Origin: a bacterium
GTDB taxonomy: Bacteria; Patescibacteriota; Minisyncoccia; UBA6257; 2-01-FULL-56-20
Reading direction: 5' to 3'
DNA length: 7,668 nucleotides
NCBI GenBank assembly: GCA_021817655.1
Contig: JAKAGE010000037.1
Coordinates: 1-7,668 of the forward strand
Positions 4,729 through 7,668 of this stretch are shown here, piece by piece (position 1 is the stretch's first letter; each line of letters begins with the position of its first letter). The translations under genes and the position numbers were made by a program. The notes beneath the pieces are model-generated. The model did no database searches. It was not told where the DNA came from and saw only the letters and a list, made by a program, of their open reading frames with translations.

Positions 4729-5346
4729 TTATGAGCGAGAAGTAAAATGGTCGTTGACAGCCGCCCAATTGACTACATTCCACCAATCCCCGATATACCC
4801 CTTCCGATCGGACTGATGCTTCAAATAGTAGGCATGCTCCCAGACATCGAGCCCAAGCACCGGGCGATGGCCATTCATCAGCGGGCTGTCCTGGTTGGGT
4901 GTCGTCACAAGGGATAAGGTTCCCGCGCGATCGACGACGAGCCATGCCCATCCGGAGCCGAACACCCCTGCCGCGGCTTTGCCGAATTCATCTTTGAATT
5001 TCGCAACATCGCCAAAGGCGGAACCGATCGCCTTCATGATCGGGCTACCTTCCACCGGTTCCTTGCCGGCATCCTTTGCCATGATCGTCCAAAAGAACGA
5101 ATGGTTGCTGTGTCCGCCGCCGTGGTTCCGCACCGCATTGCGGATATCTTCCGGCACGGAGGCGATGTCGCCGAGCAGCTCCTCAAGCGGACGGTCCGCG
5201 ATCTCCGGATGTTTTTCGAGCGCCGCGTTCAGGTTATTGACATATGCCTGGTGATGCTTGGTGTAATGGATCTCCATCGTCCGCGCATCGATGTACGGCT
5301 CGAGCGCATCGTATGCATACGGAAGTTTCGGCAATTCGTATTTCAT
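4729..5346 (-). CDS. sodA: Superoxide dismutase, Mn type by sequence
   Basis: Cytoplasmic enzyme that converts superoxide to oxygen and hydrogen peroxide. At 205 residues it has full family length and no signal peptide. The four metal ligands are H27 (MEIHYTKHH), H82 (HSNHSFFW), D167 and H171 (DVWEHAYY). The second-shell residue is Gln in NQDSPL (Q152), and the GGGHSNH stretch with this Gln resembles Mn-type rather than Fe-type enzymes. A cambialistic enzyme cannot be ruled out. The C-terminus NVVNWAAVNDHF is typical. The start follows from MKYELPKLPYAYDALEP, the standard beginning of the family. No Shine-Dalgarno site precedes the ATG; the predicted leader is about 36 bases and A-rich. The gene is divergent from tRNA-Gln and convergent with fmt. 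I use the name sodA because of the Mn-type signature. Confidence 0.96.
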   Translation of the reverse strand: MKYELPKLPYAYDALEPYIDARTMEIHYTKHHQAYVNNLNAALEKHPEIADRPLEELLGDIASVPEDIRNAVRNHGGGHSNHSFFWTIMAKDAGKEPVEGSPIMKAIGSAFGDVAKFKDEFGKAAAGVFGSGWAWLVVDRAGTLSLVTTPNQDSPLMNGHRPVLGLDVWEHAYYLKHQSDRKGYIGDWWNVVNWAAVNDHFTSRS

Positions 5347-5365
5347 GGTACGTAATGGTTTTTAT

Positions 5366-5394
5366 TTGAATTTCGACGGTATTTTCCTTATTAT
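5366..5394 (+). promoter_or_regulatory. Promoter of tRNA-Gln
   Basis: TTGAAT (5366-5371, four of six matches), a spacer of exactly 17 bases and TATTAT (5389-5394, five of six). The predicted start is near 5401, leaving a 5' leader of about 28 bases for RNase P to remove. Confidence 0.6.
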
Positions 5395-5398
5395 ACCA
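5390..5398 (-). promoter_or_regulatory. Extended -10 promoter of sodA
   Basis: On the minus strand TGG-TATAAT, a perfect -10 with an extended TG motif. Its predicted start is near 5383, 36 bases or so before the sodA ATG. The -35 match (around 5413-5418) is weak. It overlaps the plus-strand -10 box of tRNA-Gln almost completely. Confidence 0.7.
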
Positions 5399-5428
5399 AA
5401 GAACTCGCTTCGTTATCGCATTCATTAT

Positions 5429-5499
5429 TGGGAGGTCGTCTAATGGTAGGACAAGGGACTTTGAATCCCTGAATCTTGGTCCGATTCCAAGCCTCCCAG
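5429..5499 (+). tRNA. tRNA-Gln(UUG)
   Basis: A full cloverleaf can be drawn. The acceptor stem TGGGAGG (5429-5435) pairs with CCTCCCA (5492-5498). The D stem is GTC/GAC with GG in the loop. The anticodon stem AGGGA/TCCCT encloses the loop CTTTGAA, with anticodon TTG at 5461-5463. The variable loop has four bases, and the T stem CTTGG/CCAAG is perfect. U1-A72 and discriminator G73 (5499) agree with known glutamine identity elements. The 3' CCA is not encoded (the next bases are CAT), so it must be added by the CCA-adding enzyme. The T loop reads TCCGATT: position 55, almost always U (pseudouridine), is C. The gene lies on the strand opposite to its flanking genes sodA and the cohesin-domain gene. 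Confidence 0.93.
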
Positions 5500-5506
5500 C
5501 ATTTCT

Positions 5507-7543
5507 TTATTTCGTCTCGCTCACATTGAGCGTGATGTTGCTGTCGGCATAATTTCCCGCCTGATCGAATGCCCGAACTACGATCGTATGCACGCCCGCG
5601 GGCAACGCGATATAAAGGGGCGATGCCGTGGGCAGAAATGCGCCATTGTCGAATTTAACATAATAATTGCTGGCGAGCGGCGAAGGAGTCGATGTGCTCT
5701 CGAAGGAAAGGCGTATGACCTGCCCGGCGGACACCGCAGTCTGGCTTGCGCGGATGACGGGCGGGGTGGGCGGCGTGACGTCGATCATGATCCGATAATC
5801 GGCAATCGGGCCAACCGCGCCGTTCTCCTCGGGGGCCATATGGAAGTACCAGATGCCGTCGGTAAGTCCGTGGAGGGTTATGCTCGTCCCGTCGGTCGTG
5901 CTTGCGCCGGCGAGAGATCCGATCGTTGGAGTATTGTCGACCGCATAGAGATAGCGTTCGCCGGGGACCCCCTTCCAGAGCATCAGAACATCCGGCTGGT
6001 TGTACCATCGAGAGCCATTCGGATCGGTGGGCGAAAACGGCAGTACGGATGCGATCCCGTTCAGCATCGTCGGCGTGCGCTCGTCCATGAATCGAAGGTC
6101 GGCGTTGGTCGCAAGACGGAGGACGTCCGTTCCCAGGCCGTCGTTCGCAAGGACCTCTGTTCCGCTTGCGAAATCGATCGTCGCATCGCCCGGCTGCAAT
6201 CCCTGAACGACGAGCGTGACGACGGTGCCGTCCCCCGAAAGGCCCGGATTCGGCGTGCCGCATGCCACCTGTACCGTACCATTGGCATTGTCGATGTTTT
6301 TTTCGAGGAACATTCCGGGAGAGCAGAATGAATTCGCAGTAAGGATATCGGTCACGCGCAGCTTCGAAGGGTCGAACGAAAGATCGATCTGGGCCGCGTT
6401 GATGGCTTCGCCGCCGGTCAAGACACGTACCGCAATCTGCTGCTCGGACGAAAGATCGAATATTCCGGAATCCGGCACGAGCGAGAGCGTCGAATTATAG
6501 ATAGGATACGGAGGAGGCTGGACGATGATCTGCTGCCTGCCGAGGACGAGTTCCGCCTCGAGGAACGCGACCGAGAAAATGACCGCGGAAAATATCCCAA
6601 GAAGAAGATATTCATACCGCCTCCCCTGCCGCGGCACCCTGAGCGTGTGGAAAGACAGGACGATCAGGAGAAAAAGGAGGGCGATGATTGCGGAAAAAAT
6701 CAGCCCGATGCGGGTGTTGCTGTTGCGGTACAGCACGAGCACTCCTCCGGCGCTGCCGTCGATTCCCGGCAGCGGAATATTCTTCAGAAAATAGCTTTTT
6801 CCTTCGATGGTGACCGCCTGATCGGTCTGGGCATTCTCGATCCAGTCGGATCCGGTATTGAAGTACGTATCGATAAGCGCTTTTGTTTTCGGATCTTCGA
6901 ATGTCGTGCCGACGACGCCGGCGGCTTTCGCATAGAAGATAAGATCCGTGTTTCCGGAAAGATATCGCCCCCGGAACGCATGCGCGTACGCGTCGTCGAT
7001 CGAGTATCCGCCGAACACCGCCCCGACCATCGTGCCGTTCTCCTTGACGGGGAAGCCCGCGATGACGATGAGCGGAAGGTCCGTCCCTTTTTCCACCGAA
7101 ACGGTCGAATTGCCCTCGGCGAGCTGCTGGCCGTAGGTGGTTGACTGGAAAATATAGTCCCCGACGCTGGTGGGCGCCTTCTCGCGCGCGAGGACGACGC
7201 CGTTTGCATCAGTCACGACGATCGCATCGAGGCCGGTCGCCGTCCCCTCCTCCTGGATCGTCGAAGCAATGTTCGGAAGATCATCCTGCCGGATGAACCG
7301 CGCGAAATCCGGTGTGGCGGCGAGCGCCTCCATGCGGCCGTAGACGTAGTGCTCGTCGTCGGCGATGCCGTTCAGAACTTCCCCGGTTTTGCTCCCGAAA
7401 TAGGCGGATTCAAGCGCGTGCAGAATCGGATAGGAAAAAAGCGCCATGACGGATAGCGCGACGATGAACAGCGTGAGCACGATCCAGGAAAATCGTTCTC
7501 GACCGACGAATGCCCTGAATCGAGCATAAAATGGCCGTTCCAT
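5507..7543 (-). CDS. Membrane protein with CACHE-like sensor, cohesin-like and Ig/FN3-like extracellular domains
   Basis: The 678-residue product has a basic N-terminus, then a membrane helix at about 18-41. An extracytoplasmic region at about 45-275 looks like a CACHE-type (double PAS-like) ligand-binding module; LDAIVVTDANGVVLAR at about 105-120 and GAVFGGYSID at about 174-183 are typical strands. A second helix at about 278-298, a short basic loop (LRVPRQGRR) and a third helix at about 312-334 follow. The rest should lie outside the cell: a cohesin-like domain at about 350-487 (SGIFDLSSEQQIAVRV, AAQIDLSFDPSKLRV), an FN3-like part at about 495-590 (LTDGIWYFHM) and an Ig-like end at about 592-676 (VRAFDQAGNYADS). 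C407 and C428 are the only cysteines I see and could form a disulfide. There is no cytoplasmic kinase, HAMP or methyl-accepting domain. The start has AAGGAA eight bases upstream. Likely role: surface sensing or attachment; the ligand and partner are unknown. Confidence 0.85.
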   Translation of the reverse strand: MERPFYARFRAFVGRERFSWIVLTLFIVALSVMALFSYPILHALESAYFGSKTGEVLNGIADDEHYVYGRMEALAATPDFARFIRQDDLPNIASTIQEEGTATGLDAIVVTDANGVVLAREKAPTSVGDYIFQSTTYGQQLAEGNSTVSVEKGTDLPLIVIAGFPVKENGTMVGAVFGGYSIDDAYAHAFRGRYLSGNTDLIFYAKAAGVVGTTFEDPKTKALIDTYFNTGSDWIENAQTDQAVTIEGKSYFLKNIPLPGIDGSAGGVLVLYRNSNTRIGLIFSAIIALLFLLIVLSFHTLRVPRQGRRYEYLLLGIFSAVIFSVAFLEAELVLGRQQIIVQPPPYPIYNSTLSLVPDSGIFDLSSEQQIAVRVLTGGEAINAAQIDLSFDPSKLRVTDILTANSFCSPGMFLEKNIDNANGTVQVACGTPNPGLSGDGTVVTLVVQGLQPGDATIDFASGTEVLANDGLGTDVLRLATNADLRFMDERTPTMLNGIASVLPFSPTDPNGSRWYNQPDVLMLWKGVPGERYLYAVDNTPTIGSLAGASTTDGTSITLHGLTDGIWYFHMAPEENGAVGPIADYRIMIDVTPPTPPVIRASQTAVSAGQVIRLSFESTSTPSPLASNYYVKFDNGAFLPTASPLYIALPAGVHTIVVRAFDQAGNYADSNITLNVSETK

Positions 7544-7558
7544 GAATGCGTTCCTTTC

Positions 7559-7567
7559 AGTATAGCA
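7559..7567 (-). promoter_or_regulatory. Extended -10 promoter of the CACHE-cohesin gene
   Basis: On the minus strand TGC-TATACT, five of six matches plus an extended TG motif. The predicted start is near 7552, giving a leader of only 8-9 bases before the ATG at 7543. The -35 match is weak. It sits in the 45-base gap after the upstream gene. Confidence 0.5.
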
Positions 7568-7588
7568 GATTTGCCTTCCGGCAACGGG

Positions 7589-7668
7589 TCATCGGAACAA
7601 GTTTTTCACCCGCTCCGCGATCTGGGTCTGGAGATAGTTGTAATGCGACGGATAGCCGGCGAGCTCCA
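7589..7668 (-). CDS. C-terminal end of an unidentified protein (partial, enters from the right edge)
   Basis: Reading the minus strand from the window edge, one frame stays open for 25 codons to a TGA stop at 7589-7591. The peptide begins ELAGYPSHYNYLQTQIAER and ends VKNLFR. It has G+C-rich third positions like the genes around it, an amphipathic basic helix at the end, and the same orientation and normal spacing (45 bases) as the next gene. This supports a real gene end, but the fragment is too short to name. In the gap after it, TTGCC-GGAA-GGCAA (7571-7584) can form a small hairpin with a GGAA loop and no T-run. Confidence 0.55.
   Translation of the reverse strand, partial: ELAGYPSHYNYLQTQIAERVKNLFR

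Noticed and set aside
4640..4760. Frameshift at the end of fmt that hides a normal C-terminus
   Set aside because: The other two plus-strand frames give sequences that do not resemble the usual Fmt tail.
5588..6331. Open frame of 247 codons on the plus strand, and 5655-6263 on the minus strand in another frame
   Set aside because: Shadows of the cohesin-like and Ig-like part of the 678-residue protein; both are Arg-rich with no recognisable domain.
7571..7584. Small hairpin TTGCC-GGAA-GGCAA as a terminator of the gene at the right edge
   Set aside because: Only five base pairs and no T-run; it is noted with that gene but not called as a terminator.
1..7668. Mobile elements, CRISPR repeats, phage or toxin-antitoxin genes, recoded TGA
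   Set aside because: No transposase or integrase motif, no terminal inverted repeats or regularly spaced direct repeats seen. TGA acts as a stop at 1652-1654 and 7589-7591.

Overview
The window reads as a stretch of bacterial chromosome of about 55-57% G+C, probably from a member of the Candidate Phyla Radiation (Patescibacteria, most likely a Parcubacteria-type lineage). Four things point there: the short, tightly packed genes; the form of bL27, Fmt and the PolB-type exonuclease; a very small uncharacterised gene fused onto a def-fmt operon; and a cohesin plus Ig-like surface protein typical of these genomes. This placement is inference, since no 16S gene is present. TGA is used as a stop (end of the S41 peptidase gene and of the partial gene at the right edge), so the code is standard table 11. 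I see no insertion sequence, CRISPR array, phage gene or attachment site.

Left part (1-1090): a 3'-5' exonuclease gene runs off the left edge on the minus strand. It is divergent from rpmA (bL27), and the two share a 31-base spacer holding two interlocked promoters. A strong two-way terminator separates rpmA from a small minus-strand gene of unknown function. That small gene has the best promoter and the only strong Shine-Dalgarno site in the window.

Middle (1168-4704): rplI (bL9) follows a membrane-anchored S41/Ctp-type protease gene on the minus strand. An 89-base divergent region leads rightwards into a plus-strand operon: a 96-residue protein of unknown function, def (peptide deformylase) and fmt (methionyl-tRNA formyltransferase). 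Def and Fmt together add and remove the formyl group of initiator methionine.

Right part (4729-7668): a Mn-type superoxide dismutase gene (minus) and tRNA-Gln(UUG) (plus) diverge from one symmetrical promoter region with overlapping -10 boxes. Beyond the tRNA lies a 678-residue membrane protein gene (minus). It joins a CACHE-like extracytoplasmic sensor module to a cohesin-like domain and Ig/FN3-like domains, with no cytoplasmic output domain. The last 25 codons of another minus-strand gene enter at the right edge.

The most striking pattern is regulatory. At four of the six protein-gene promoters I can place, the -10 hexamer ends only 6-9 bases before the start codon, so the mRNAs should be leaderless or nearly so. 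Most genes also lack a Shine-Dalgarno site. Other points worth a second look are the Asn-to-Gly change in the Fmt catalytic triad, a C at position 55 of tRNA-Gln, and the CACHE-cohesin fusion.
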